A program made the position numbers and the translations under genes. From Labilithrix sp. (GTDB taxonomy: Bacteria > Myxococcota_A > Polyangia > Polyangiales > Polyangiaceae), in assembly GCA_019637195.1 (NCBI GenBank), contig JAHBWA010000057.1:1-53141 (forward strand): DNA of 53,141 nt, given 5' to 3'. Positions 24,312 to 32,849 of the stretch are shown here, one piece after another. Position 1 is the stretch's first letter, and each line of letters begins with the position of its first letter. Below the pieces are notes generated by a model. The model made no database searches. It was not told the origin of the DNA and saw only the letters and a program-made list of their open reading frames with translations.

Positions 24312-25631
24312 ATGACGTCGCTGCACACTACTCGAGCGCTGCAGCGGATCGCCTCGAAGCTGCCTCTGGACGCCAAGCGGGTCACGTGGCGGAACGAAGG
24401 CGTCGAGAGCTGGTACCCCTACTACGCTGGCTTCTCGGATCGCTTCGCCCGGCTGATCCTCGAGAGCATCGAGCTGCCGCAAAAGGCGACCGTCCTCGAC
24501 CCGTGGAATGGCTCGGGAACGACCACCCACGTAGCCGACCACCTCGGTCACACAGCGATCGGCTTCGACCTTAACCCGATCGCAGCGCTCGTCGCGAACG
24601 CGAAGCTCGCTCGGCCCCGTGATGCGGAGCACGTTCTCGGACTTGCTCGTCGGATCTCCACCGAAGCGCTCGAGCGCTCAAGGGATGTGAGCGCCAGCAA
24701 GGATCCGCTGAGCCCCTGGCTGCGCCCTTCGGTTGTCACGCAATACAGGACGATCGAATCAGCCGTTCTCGCGGACCTAGCGACCGGACGCACCGGGAAG
24801 CCTGTCGTACCAAGCAGTGGCGCCACGCCCCCGTTAGCCGCATTTCTACTTCTGGCACTCATGCGCTCTGCGAGGACTCTCGCAGGCGTGCGGCCGTCGA
24901 CGAACCCCACCTGGGTCGTCCCCGGCGGCGACCGGAGCGGCTCAAGACACGAACTCACGAAGCGTTGGCTCGAGTGCGTCGGCGAGATGGCTGAGGAGCT
25001 ATCGACCGAGCAGAAGCAGAAGAGCACCGGTTCGGAAGCAAGCATCGCCGACTCTCGCAGTCTGCCTCTCGCAGATTCTAGCGTGGACTTTGTTCTAACG
25101 TCACCTCCCTACTGCACTCGCATCGATTACGTGGTGAGCACTTCGTTCGAACTTGCCGCTCTCGGACTTGATCGAGATTCTGCGACCTTTGCAAGCCTTC
25201 GTCGTTCGGCCATGGGCACTCCACTTGCCCGCAAGGGGTCGACTCGAGATCCAGAACCCTCCTGGCCTAGCTCTGTTCGGTCTGTTCTCGAAGCAATTCG
25301 CACACACTCGAGCAAGTCGTCGGCGTCGTACTACTACAAGACGTATTGGCAGTACTTCAGCGATTGCGAACGTTCTCTTCGAGAACTCCACCGATGTCTT
25401 CGCGTTGGACGGGCGGGCGTTCTTGTTGTGCAGACATCTTACTACAAGGACGTCTGCGTTGACCTCCCAAGTCTCTACCTCGACATGGGGAAAGCGATCG
25501 GGCTTGGTGGCGATATCGTCGGCGAGGTCGAAGTTCGCCGAGCTCTCGCCCAGATCAACACCAGGTCTATGCAGCACCGAGAAACGACGTCTTACCGCGA
25601 GTCCGTTTTGACACTTGAGAAAGTCTCATGA
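24312..25631 (+). CDS. DNA methyltransferase (N4-cytosine/N6-adenine type)
   Basis: A 439-residue protein. The SAM-binding motif I reads D63-P-W-N-G-S-G-T-T71 and is followed by the acidic strand I-G-F-D-L-N-P-I. The catalytic motif IV is T263-S-P-P-Y267-C-T-R-I-D-Y. About 190 residues between them could carry target recognition. S-P-P-Y catalytic loops methylate exocyclic amino groups. GGAG lies 5 bp before the ATG at 24312 (a GTG immediately precedes it). It shares ATGA with the DUF262 gene, so the two are co-translated. It could protect self DNA while the downstream proteins act on unmodified DNA. Confidence 0.9.
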   Translation: MTSLHTTRALQRIASKLPLDAKRVTWRNEGVESWYPYYAGFSDRFARLILESIELPQKATVLDPWNGSGTTTHVADHLGHTAIGFDLNPIAALVANAKLARPRDAEHVLGLARRISTEALERSRDVSASKDPLSPWLRPSVVTQYRTIESAVLADLATGRTGKPVVPSSGATPPLAAFLLLALMRSARTLAGVRPSTNPTWVVPGGDRSGSRHELTKRWLECVGEMAEELSTEQKQKSTGSEASIADSRSLPLADSSVDFVLTSPPYCTRIDYVVSTSFELAALGLDRDSATFASLRRSAMGTPLARKGSTRDPEPSWPSSVRSVLEAIRTHSSKSSASYYYKTYWQYFSDCERSLRELHRCLRVGRAGVLVVQTSYYKDVCVDLPSLYLDMGKAIGLGGDIVGEVEVRRALAQINTRSMQHRETTSYRESVLTLEKVS

Positions 25632-26767
25632 CCAACACCAGCACGACCAAGACTGACCCCACCGCCCTTCTCCAGGCAATCGACGGTGCGGTCACACGGG
25701 TTCGCACCAAGGCGCTTGATTTCTCGTTCAACGAGTTGTTCGACATGTACAAGTCGAAAGAGCTCATTATCGAACCCGAATTTCAGCGCCTATTTCGATG
25801 GAAGGAAATTCGGCAGTCGCAGTTTATTGAGTCATTGATTCTCGAACTTCCCATTCCGCCCATCTACGTCATCGAGATCGAAGACGGGAAGTACGAACTG
25901 ATCGACGGACTGCAGCGACTGTCCTCGTACTTTCACTTTCGGGGAACGCATCCGAGCTTCGAAAACGAAGTGCGCCATCTTCGGCTCGAAGGTTGCGACA
26001 TTCTTCGCGACCTCAATGGCCTCGTATACGACGAGCTCCCCAGCTCCGTGCAGATTCGATTGAAGCGACAGAGCGTTCGGACGGAGGTACTGCGAAGAGA
26101 AAGCGACAAGCGACTTCGATACTACATGTTCAAGCGACTGAACACTGGTGGTGAGCGACTGAGCGAGCAGGAGATTCGAAACTGCACCATTCGCCTCCTC
26201 GACAACACGTTCAATGCTTTTCTCAAGAAGATGACCGAGAACGCTGACTACGTCGCGTGCATGACGGAGCTCACCGACGAAAAACGAGAGCAGCTCGGGA
26301 TGGACGAGTATGTGTTGCGATTTTTCGGCATGAAGAACAATCGTAAGGAGTACGAGAAGAACGTCGGCGAGTTTCTCACCGAATACATGGAGGCTGTCTC
26401 AGACCCTGAACGGAAGGACGTCCCGTTCAACTACGAACAGGAGACAAAGGTGTTCGCGAATACGTTTCGCGTGTTGAACGAAGCGTTGGGGGCCGGAGCA
26501 TTTTCGGGAGTCAACAAGCAGGGCAACTTTCAGGGCTATTTCTCGGCCCTGCACTTCGAGGCCCTCGCCATGGGCGTTCAGACGTCTCTCGACAAACTCG
26601 CATCGGCCGATGCGGCTCTCAAGGGACGTTTCAAGGAGAAGATCCTCGAGGTGAAGAAGGACGCTGAGTTCCAAAAGCTAACGAAAGGCGGCGGAAAGAA
26701 CTATGCGGCGGCGCTCGAGGCGCGAATCGATTTTGTTTCCAAGCGGGTCGCTGAATGCCTGCAGTAG
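25628..26767 (+). CDS. DUF262 (GmrS/ParB-like nucleotidase fold) protein
   Basis: A 379-residue protein with the DUF262 signature: P-E-F-Q-R-L-F-R-W (50-58) and I-D-G-L-Q-R-L (92-98, usual form D-G-Q-Q-R), then F-x-R-L-N-T-G-G (about 166-173). The fold is that of ParB/Srx-type NTPases. The same domain forms the GmrS half of type IV GmrSD enzymes, where it supports cleavage of modified DNA. No GmrD-like (DUF1524 HNH) domain is seen here; the C-terminus is helical. It overlaps the methyltransferase by 4 bp and the HEPN gene by 13 bp. Confidence 0.9.
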   Translation: MTNTSTTKTDPTALLQAIDGAVTRVRTKALDFSFNELFDMYKSKELIIEPEFQRLFRWKEIRQSQFIESLILELPIPPIYVIEIEDGKYELIDGLQRLSSYFHFRGTHPSFENEVRHLRLEGCDILRDLNGLVYDELPSSVQIRLKRQSVRTEVLRRESDKRLRYYMFKRLNTGGERLSEQEIRNCTIRLLDNTFNAFLKKMTENADYVACMTELTDEKREQLGMDEYVLRFFGMKNNRKEYEKNVGEFLTEYMEAVSDPERKDVPFNYEQETKVFANTFRVLNEALGAGAFSGVNKQGNFQGYFSALHFEALAMGVQTSLDKLASADAALKGRFKEKILEVKKDAEFQKLTKGGGKNYAAALEARIDFVSKRVAECLQ

Positions 26768-27498
26768 ACCTGAACTCCCTTCGGGCTGAACTGGAGGCCG
26801 AGCGCGAGTGGCGAGAGCGCGAGATGCGATTATTTCGTAATCAAGTGGCGTCTCTCGCAAACGAAGACGAGCGGAAGATTGCACGAAAGATGCTCGTCGT
26901 GATGCTCTATGCTCACTTTGAAGGCGTCTGCAAAACCTTGCTTTCGACCTATGTGATCAAGCTCAATGCGCTCGGCCTGACGGTCGATGGGGTAGAACCG
27001 GCCATTGCCGCCGCCTCACTCTATGAGGTCTTCAAGGCACTGCGCGATCCGAACAAGAAGTGCAAGGTGTTTGCTAGGGCTCTCCCCGATGACACTCAGT
27101 TGCATCGCTTCGCTCGCGAGCGCGAGTTCGTTGAGGTCGCATGGCAGATCGCGACCCGGCCCGTCCAGATCGATGCTGACGAGGTCGTGAACACCGAGTC
27201 GAACCTCAAGCCTGTCGTGCTTCGGAAGATCCTCTACCAGCTCGGATTGGACCCGAAGCTAGCGGAGCCTTGGGAGGGCACGATCGACCATCTTCTTCGT
27301 CGACGCAATGATGTCGCTCATGGGACTGCAAAGGGGGGCCTCGATGAGAAGGACTACTCTGCCCTGGAGCAAGCGGTCGCCTTGGTGATTGACGGTCTTG
27401 TGCAAGCCATCTCGCAAGCAATCGCGAATAAGGCGTACTTGGTTGCAAAGCCACCGCCAGGAGCTCCGTCGCCCCCTTTGAATCCGCCCCCTCCGTAG
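26755..27498 (+). CDS. HEPN protein, MAE_28990/MAE_18760-like
   Basis: A 247-residue protein. The N-terminal helices carry M-L-Y-A-H-F-E-G-V-C-K (50-60), characteristic of MAE_28990/MAE_18760-like HEPN domains. The R-x4-H catalytic motif of HEPN ribonucleases appears as R184-N-D-V-A-H189-G. The C-terminus is a proline tail (P-P-P-G-A-P-S-P-P). HEPN proteins are frequent RNase effectors in toxin-antitoxin and antiviral loci. The start overlaps the end of the DUF262 gene by 13 bp, so it is the third member of a co-translated operon and the likely effector; that assignment is inference. Confidence 0.88.
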   Translation: MPAVDLNSLRAELEAEREWREREMRLFRNQVASLANEDERKIARKMLVVMLYAHFEGVCKTLLSTYVIKLNALGLTVDGVEPAIAAASLYEVFKALRDPNKKCKVFARALPDDTQLHRFAREREFVEVAWQIATRPVQIDADEVVNTESNLKPVVLRKILYQLGLDPKLAEPWEGTIDHLLRRRNDVAHGTAKGGLDEKDYSALEQAVALVIDGLVQAISQAIANKAYLVAKPPPGAPSPPLNPPPP

Positions 27499-27632
27499 TG
27501 CACACCTCGCTTCTACTTCGATGCATCTCGCTCGAACTCACCGGATCGCTCGGCCACTTCGCCCACAACAAGAACATCAGACGAGGTCGACGAGGACGAG
27601 AACGATCGTGCTCGACGAACCGATGACGATGG

Positions 27633-27726
27633 CCCACGAGAGGTCGCTCGACAATTCGGGGCGTCGTTGATTGGTTCCACTCTATCGGTTCGTTCGAGAT
27701 CAGCTCGAGGGCACGGATCGCCCTTG
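27633..27726 (+). repeat. Diverged direct repeat, right copy
   Basis: The counterpart of 23971-24064 in the same orientation, placed between the HEPN gene and the glycosyltransferase. Recombination between the copies would remove the whole three-gene operon cleanly. Confidence 0.7.
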
Positions 27727-27759
27727 CCTCCGGAGACGAGAGCGTCGACCCTCGTGAGA

Positions 27760-28719
27760 ATGGGCGTCTCCGTCTCCTACGCGATGTTCACATGCTTCAA
27801 GCACATGGACCTGGCCAAGGCGTCGCTCGAGACCTGTCTGCAAGGTCAACCGATCCGGCTCTTGAACGACGTCGACCAGAGGGACGCAACGCTCAAGATG
27901 CACTCGCTCGGGATCAAGCTCCTGCGGTGGCTCAAGGAGCCGTTCGACACTCCGTGGACGATGCTGGTCGACGATGACACCTGGGTCAACGCTCCGGTTG
28001 TAGAGCGTGTCTGCGCTCAGCTCGATCCGGAGACGCCGACGATCCTCGGCTACGGATGCATGAGGACGGCCCTCGACAAGGGCGGCTACGGCGACGTCTT
28101 CGGTGAGGCCGCCTTCGCGAAGGCATCTCGATGGTGGGACAAGGTTACGAGGACCTCGGGTTTCACGACGTTCTGGCACGGAGGTGCGGGAACCCTGCTC
28201 AGTCGCACCTTGGTCGACGAGATGCGAACGACGGCCTTCGACGGGAAGTCGAAGCTCTCGGAGTCGTGCATCCACTCGCTCGAACGAACGGGGACTCCGG
28301 AGCAGCAGGTGATCAGCGCTGTTCCCCAGGACAAGCTCCTTGCCGTTCTCGTCAACGCAACGAAGCAACGAGGCAAGGTCAAGCAGAGGGTGCTGCGTGG
28401 ATCGTCTCTCATCGCAAAGGACGGCACCGTGCGGAGGGATCCTCCGACGAACGCATGGGAGCGGGCGGGGAACGGCATCGGCCCCGAAGGAAGAACCGAC
28501 AAGCTGGTGTGCGACCTCAACTGCTCCTTCCCGAAGAAGAAGAACGGAGACCTCGATCCTGAACTTGCGGCATCGCTCGTGGAGGCGAACACCGCTCCAC
28601 GGAAGACGAAGACCGACCAACACGTGATCCCCGGTCAAGCGAACCTGATGACCTGGCATCGATTCAAGCGACCGGAGATGTTTCATCAAGTGCATGACGC
28701 AATGAAACGGAACCGGTGA
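27760..28719 (+). CDS. Fringe-like glycosyltransferase (GT-A, DDD motif)
   Basis: A 319-residue protein. The metal/nucleotide-sugar site reads W-T-M-L-V-D71-D-D-T-W-V-N, as in Fringe/GT31-type enzymes. It is followed by I-L-G-Y-G and by W-H-G-G-A-G-T-L-L-S-R (about 147-157), matching the G-G-A-G element of that family. A C-terminal charged region is unassigned. No signal peptide or membrane segment is evident, so a cytoplasmic protein. The donor and acceptor are unknown. The ATG at 27760 was chosen because upstream sequence belongs to the direct repeat. It may head an operon with the next three genes (gaps 27, 50 and 79 bp). Confidence 0.8.
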   Translation: MGVSVSYAMFTCFKHMDLAKASLETCLQGQPIRLLNDVDQRDATLKMHSLGIKLLRWLKEPFDTPWTMLVDDDTWVNAPVVERVCAQLDPETPTILGYGCMRTALDKGGYGDVFGEAAFAKASRWWDKVTRTSGFTTFWHGGAGTLLSRTLVDEMRTTAFDGKSKLSESCIHSLERTGTPEQQVISAVPQDKLLAVLVNATKQRGKVKQRVLRGSSLIAKDGTVRRDPPTNAWERAGNGIGPEGRTDKLVCDLNCSFPKKKNGDLDPELAASLVEANTAPRKTKTDQHVIPGQANLMTWHRFKRPEMFHQVHDAMKRNR

Positions 28720-28746
28720 GGAAACGAGAGAGAGGAGGGCACATCC

Positions 28747-29109
28747 ATGCTCTTGCCCGGAGACGAGATCATCTTCGATCGTGAGCCGGGAGACTTCTGG
28801 GCGTTCGTCGAGGACGTCGATGCGCCTCCCGCTTCTCCGGGCATCGTCCGGGTGAAGACGGCGGACCCTCGGGACTTCGCCGGTCATCGAGCATTGGTGG
28901 TCCAGCAGGTACCATGGCAGTCCGTCCATCGGTACGACCGTTGGATGGAAAAGTTCCATGACTACGAGGACGGACCGCTCGACCCCCTCAAGCTGTACCA
29001 GCCGATCGTCGGGAGCGAGTGGTACCTGGTCCTCTGCAACGATCGGCTCCTTTACGCTGGGTTGGTGTCACCGAAGGGAGCGGACGAACACGACGTCGAG
29101 GACGACTGA
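28747..29109 (+). CDS. Hypothetical protein (120 aa)
   Basis: Acidic protein with ordered beta-type segments: L-L-P-G-D-E-I-I-F-D, then D-F-W-A-F-V-E-D-V-D, then R-A-L-V-V-Q-Q-V-P-W, then W-Y-L-V-L-C-N-D-R-L-L-Y-A-G-L-V. A GAGGAGGG sequence lies a few bases before the ATG. The family is not recognised. It follows the glycosyltransferase by 27 bp. Confidence 0.7.
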   Translation: MLLPGDEIIFDREPGDFWAFVEDVDAPPASPGIVRVKTADPRDFAGHRALVVQQVPWQSVHRYDRWMEKFHDYEDGPLDPLKLYQPIVGSEWYLVLCNDRLLYAGLVSPKGADEHDVEDD

Positions 29110-29159
29110 CCGAAGCATCGAACGATCCTCGAGCGCCTACTTGATCAGGAGGCGGAACG

Positions 29160-29561
29160 ATGTCGTTCAACGTAGTGGGCTCGGATGGTGCGGTTGCGGT
29201 CCTTGTTCGTGAAGTCGAGGAGAGACGTTTGAAGGATGCGAGCTACCCATGGCGGTTCGAGGTCGACGAGAACGAGGGTCCGGTGCTCCGTGGAGACGAG
29301 GGCGATCTCACCGAGCGACGCCGCCGGACGCTCATCGAACTCACGAAGCGCCATCCCGACATCGTGCTCGTCACGGCTCGAGTGGATCGGGACGACACCG
29401 GTCGGTTGATCAGCGTCGATCTCCTCCGCTATTCGGGGGGACGTCGACGCATCGTTGCGCAGTACACGCACAATGGCCCCAATCGTCGTGAACGCCGAGC
29501 CAAGTTCCTCAAGGTGGCGCTACGCTACGACGCCAAGCTGGATGCCCGAGCGGTGAGCTGA
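29160..29561 (+). CDS. Hypothetical protein (133 aa)
   Basis: Mixed alpha/beta protein with V-A-V-L-V-R-E-V-E-E-R-R-L near the N-terminus, a strand pair (I-V-L-V-T-A-R-V-D-R-D and I-S-V-D-L-L-R-Y-S-G-G) and a basic C-terminus. AGGAGG lies 10 bp before the ATG. The family is not recognised; it is the third gene of the probable operon. Confidence 0.7.
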   Translation: MSFNVVGSDGAVAVLVREVEERRLKDASYPWRFEVDENEGPVLRGDEGDLTERRRRTLIELTKRHPDIVLVTARVDRDDTGRLISVDLLRYSGGRRRIVAQYTHNGPNRRERRAKFLKVALRYDAKLDARAVS

Positions 29562-29640
29562 TCTCGCCGACCGAGGGAGCCCTTAATGGCTCGAGGATGC
29601 GTGTTCCCATCGTCGAAGACATCGGCGATGCTCGGAAGCG

Positions 29641-30426
29641 ATGCCGCCCTCGTCGCCCTACCCCGAGCACGTCTTCATCGGCTATTTGCTCTGGGCGAGG
29701 CCGAAGGATGGTAAGCTGACCCACAAGCTCTTCTACGAGAAGGAGACTTCCTTCGCGAAGGTAAAGAAGAAGGTCGAGACGAAGCTGGCGACTCGTCGTG
29801 TCCCAAGGCCGGGCGTGGTGGCGATCTACTTACAGAGGAAGCCGCACGAGCTCATTGCTGCGACCAACGTGAGTGCCTTCGTCGAGCCCCTGAGCAAGAA
29901 GGACGTCTGCGTCGGTAGGATCGTCACGAGCAACGCTGGCGTCAGTGAGTTCATCCCTGAGCCGAAGAAGGCACCGAAGCCACGGCCCCAGACGACGAAG
30001 AACTTCCTCGGGGAATGTCTCGTGAATGGCAAATACCAAGTGCCGCTCGTGATTCCGGCGACGGGTTACATGAAGGCTCGCGAAAGGGTCCTCCGTCTTG
30101 CGGCCACAATCCACGATGCGCAACCGACGTGGACGCTGCTCTTCTCCATTCGTCGCAGCCAGTTGGTCGAGGATGGACAACGTCCTCAAGACCTCCTTCG
30201 AGTACCGTGGCTGAGCGAGTCCTTGGTGCGCATCATCTGTAAGAAGGGCAAATCGCCGAGCATCACCTTTCCCAACCAGTTCAACACGAAGTACAGGCCA
30301 AATCAGGGGCGAGTGGATCGGTCGATCTTCATAAGCGAGAAGCGCGATCTGGTGATCCAACAGATCCAGTCACAGGTCTTGCCAGCCATCGTGAAGGCCC
30401 AAAGTGGAGCCAAAAAGAGCTCGTGA
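29641..30426 (+). CDS. Hypothetical protein (261 aa)
   Basis: A strongly basic protein (many Lys and Arg, especially about 40-70 and 105-125) with tandem similar-looking halves: V-F-I-G-Y-L-L-W-A-R-P near the start and W-T-L-L-F-S-I-R-R-S later. The composition suggests nucleic-acid binding, but no domain is recognised. It is the last gene of the rightward block; the polymerase-like gene converges on it. Confidence 0.65.
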   Translation: MPPSSPYPEHVFIGYLLWARPKDGKLTHKLFYEKETSFAKVKKKVETKLATRRVPRPGVVAIYLQRKPHELIAATNVSAFVEPLSKKDVCVGRIVTSNAGVSEFIPEPKKAPKPRPQTTKNFLGECLVNGKYQVPLVIPATGYMKARERVLRLAATIHDAQPTWTLLFSIRRSQLVEDGQRPQDLLRVPWLSESLVRIICKKGKSPSITFPNQFNTKYRPNQGRVDRSIFISEKRDLVIQQIQSQVLPAIVKAQSGAKKSS

Positions 30427-30620
30427 TTTTCGAAGGGCCGCCAAGCGCAGGCCAGCTCCCTCGAGGCCCCACAAAGGTTGCCGAGGAACGGCCCCAGGCC
30501 CCTGGCACCGATCAGCGGCCCCACCGGCTCTTCATCGGGTCGCCCTTGGTGACCATACTCGTGAATTCGATCCTCGGTAATGGAGGTATCCCCATTCAGG
30601 ACGTGAAAGTCCCTCTTGGG

Positions 30621-32075
30621 TCAAACGGTGGGCTTGGAAGTTGGTAGTGGGGCCTTCCTCTCCAACCTAGTGGGATATCCGAGCTTCGAGCAACGCTCGT
30701 TGACGGCGTCCATGATCCTCTGCGACTCGGACTCGATCCGGTCCTTGCGTGTGAAGTGGACAGAGAAGCCATCGTGTTCCCAGAGGACGATCTTAAACTC
30801 TCCCTCCCTCTTCTTGGCGAGGTCGATCGCAGGGAGCAGGAGGGCCATCTCTTGGGCCTGCGAGAGCTGGGCCATCACGCTGCGGACGTCTTCCTTCCCG
30901 GCGCAGGTGAGGGTCTGACCGAAGCAGTCTCGAACCTGTTTGGCCTCGATGATCCCCTTCGTCATGAGCCGACGTTGGCGGAGCACCTTCGAGATGAACG
31001 GATCGTGGAAGAAGGGCTCGACGGCGTCCTCGGTGACCTCGAGCCCCTTGGCCAGTTCACGGCGGATCCTCTTCTTCCCGGCGCCGTAGCACACCGAGTA
31101 GACGGCGGTCTTCAGGGCCGGCTTCGAGGTCGACGTCGGGATGCCGGGGAACAGGGCGGTGAGTCGGCTCCACACGTTGTTGTTGTCGAAGTCGGAGAGC
31201 CACGTACGGAGGTCGTCGATGCCCCAGTCCTTCGAGACGATCGCAAGCTGCGACGATCGGAGGTCGAACGTCACCCATCCGTCGATCAGGGCGTACTTGA
31301 CCTCGTTCTTCAGGTTCTGGATGGCGACGTTCTGGGCGAAGACTCGGACGGTCCTCTCTCCCTTCGAGGGGCCGTAGAAGGGCTGGGGTTGGCTGACGAT
31401 CCGGTGCAGCTTTGCGAGCTCCCCATGGCGTTGCCTCTCCTCGAGCTTGGAGGCGACCTCGATGGCTCTGGCGACGTTGGCCTTCACCTTGGCGGCGAAG
31501 ACGTTGCTCGGGAGGTCGTTCAGGTAGTCGACGATCCTCTGTGCCTCTCGGATGCTGGGGCGGGTGACGGTGGCTGTGGAGCGATCGTCGTTCCTGATCT
31601 GTGCCGGCGTCGTCGCCCTCCAGGGCTCACCGGTGACGAGGTGGATGCGATCTTTTTCAGGAACGAGGTGCAGGGAGGCGATCTCTCGTTCGAGGGACTC
31701 TCGGAACTCCTTGCTGAAGTTCGGGATGGCGATCCTCGCCCGACCTGAGGTCCGAGGTGAGTCAGGTACGTGTCCCTCGTAGCGGAAGTTGCCGAGGACG
31801 CCGTCGGCGACGATCTCGTCGAGGAAGCTCTCGGCGTTGAAGTCCTTCGAGGGGGTGCTCGTGGGGAGGCCGATCGCCTTCAGGATCTCATCTCTCGAGA
31901 TCACCGGCCTCGGTCGCTTCATGGACGACTCGAGGAACGTCGAGAAGCACAGGAGGTCGAGGAAGCACAGCCAACGGCGACGTCGATCGGGATCGGGGTG
32001 CTGAGCGAGGAGCGGGAAGGTGCTCAGGACGGTGGAGCGGAAGCCCTTGGAAACGACGGTGTCTCTGTGGGGCAT
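30621..32075 (-). CDS. Stand-alone family A DNA polymerase-like protein
   Basis: A 484-residue protein carrying the three palm/fingers motifs of family A polymerases in order and at Taq-like spacing. Motif A is F-D271-L-R-S-S-Q-L. Motif B is K322-T-A-V-Y325-S-V-C-Y-G331 followed by K-K-R-I-R-R-E-L. Motif C is W-E-H434-D435-G-F-S-V. Both catalytic aspartates (D271, D435) and the fingers Lys/Tyr are present. No 5' or 3' exonuclease domain fits in the 250 residues before motif A. It should polymerise nucleotides on an element-specific template, for example to replicate the excised island. The start is ATG 32075. Confidence 0.82.
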   Translation of the reverse strand: MPHRDTVVSKGFRSTVLSTFPLLAQHPDPDRRRRWLCFLDLLCFSTFLESSMKRPRPVISRDEILKAIGLPTSTPSKDFNAESFLDEIVADGVLGNFRYEGHVPDSPRTSGRARIAIPNFSKEFRESLEREIASLHLVPEKDRIHLVTGEPWRATTPAQIRNDDRSTATVTRPSIREAQRIVDYLNDLPSNVFAAKVKANVARAIEVASKLEERQRHGELAKLHRIVSQPQPFYGPSKGERTVRVFAQNVAIQNLKNEVKYALIDGWVTFDLRSSQLAIVSKDWGIDDLRTWLSDFDNNNVWSRLTALFPGIPTSTSKPALKTAVYSVCYGAGKKRIRRELAKGLEVTEDAVEPFFHDPFISKVLRQRRLMTKGIIEAKQVRDCFGQTLTCAGKEDVRSVMAQLSQAQEMALLLPAIDLAKKREGEFKIVLWEHDGFSVHFTRKDRIESESQRIMDAVNERCSKLGYPTRLERKAPLPTSKPTV

Positions 32076-32479
32076 CGGCTCTCTACACGGTGTGCGGGAT
32101 CTCGATCGTCATCTCAGGCTCAAGATCAGATCGGAAGGCGATCTGGTCTCTCTCTGGATCTGGATCTGAAAGAGCAAACCCCAGTCCCCTCACCCCTTTC
32201 CATTGTCTGTTCAAAAGAGGGCCTAAGTGTTGGTGATCGTTATCCTTGGCCCGAAAAAAGTTTGCCAAAGCCCCTAAAAGGCTGCGCAACAATGGCTTCG
32301 CCTGACCTTGGTTTCTCCCCATCGTGCCCACGAAACATTTTTCTGGGTCATTCTCGAGCCTTGGTGAGTTGACGAGAGGGAGCACGACCCCCACCTGAGA
32401 GGTTGTCGACATACATGTGGGTGAGTGAAGGTATACACGTACACCTCCTAGGTTAAGGTCGACCAAGGAGGAACAACCG
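32076..32479. other. Intergenic region, possible control or origin region
   Basis: About 400 bp between the divergent polymerase-like and excisionase-like genes, richer in A/T than its surroundings at 32200-32460. It has short A and T runs, an ATGTGGGTG word and a GTATAC word near 32435. No gene is seen. It presumably holds both promoters and is the likeliest place for an origin. Confidence 0.5.
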
Positions 32480-32779
32480 ATGGCCGATCTGACCGCCGTC
32501 GTCGACTCACCGTTGACGATCACGACTACCTCACATGTGACGAACGACCCCGTTTCCGAACCGAACATCTACGCCACCGTCGACGAGTACGCCGAACGCC
32601 TGAGGGTGAGCAAGGGGACCGTCTTCAACTGGGTTCGCCTCGGCCTCCCCAGCTTCCGGATCGGACAGACGAGGAGGATCGTCATCGAGAAGGCCGATCG
32701 TTGGCTCGAAGCCGGTGGTGCAGACCGATCTCGAAAGAGCACCCGGTCCAAGAGGAGCACGAACAACGGTCGACAGTGA
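32480..32779 (+). CDS. Excisionase-like HTH protein
   Basis: A 99-residue protein. Residues about 30-78 form an excisionase/AlpA-type HTH: Y-A-T-V-D-E-Y-A-E-R-L-R-V-S-K-G-T-V-F, then L-P-S-F-R-I-G-Q-T-R-R-I-V-I. A Lys/Arg/Ser-rich C-terminal tail follows. AAGGAGG lies 9 bp upstream of the ATG. Placed upstream of the integrase and codirectional with it, it is the probable directionality factor of island 2. Its coding sequence contains one copy of the 17-bp motif found upstream of the lipoprotein genes. Confidence 0.85.
   Translation: MADLTAVVDSPLTITTTSHVTNDPVSEPNIYATVDEYAERLRVSKGTVFNWVRLGLPSFRIGQTRRIVIEKADRWLEAGGADRSRKSTRSKRSTNNGRQ
32528..32544 (-). promoter_or_regulatory. 17-bp motif copy 1 (inside excisionase gene)
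   Basis: On the minus strand it reads TTCGTCACATGTGAGGT, identical to copies at 35174-35190 and 36146-36162. The core TCACATGTGA is a perfect palindrome, so it could be a repressor site within the gene. Confidence 0.55.
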
Positions 32780-32849
32780 AGGTCGATCGCTCGGGTTGGT
32801 ACTCGAGATCCTGGAGCAACGTCGCTCTCAGATCCGAAGAGGAACGACC

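Noticed and set aside
27700..28959. A 419-codon minus-strand frame opposite the glycosyltransferase
   Set aside because: Shadow of a gene with clear motifs; no start signal and biased composition.
30756..31748. A 330-codon plus-strand frame opposite the polymerase-like gene
   Set aside because: Composition dominated by Asp, Gly, Leu and Arg typical of antisense frames; the minus strand carries the polymerase motifs.
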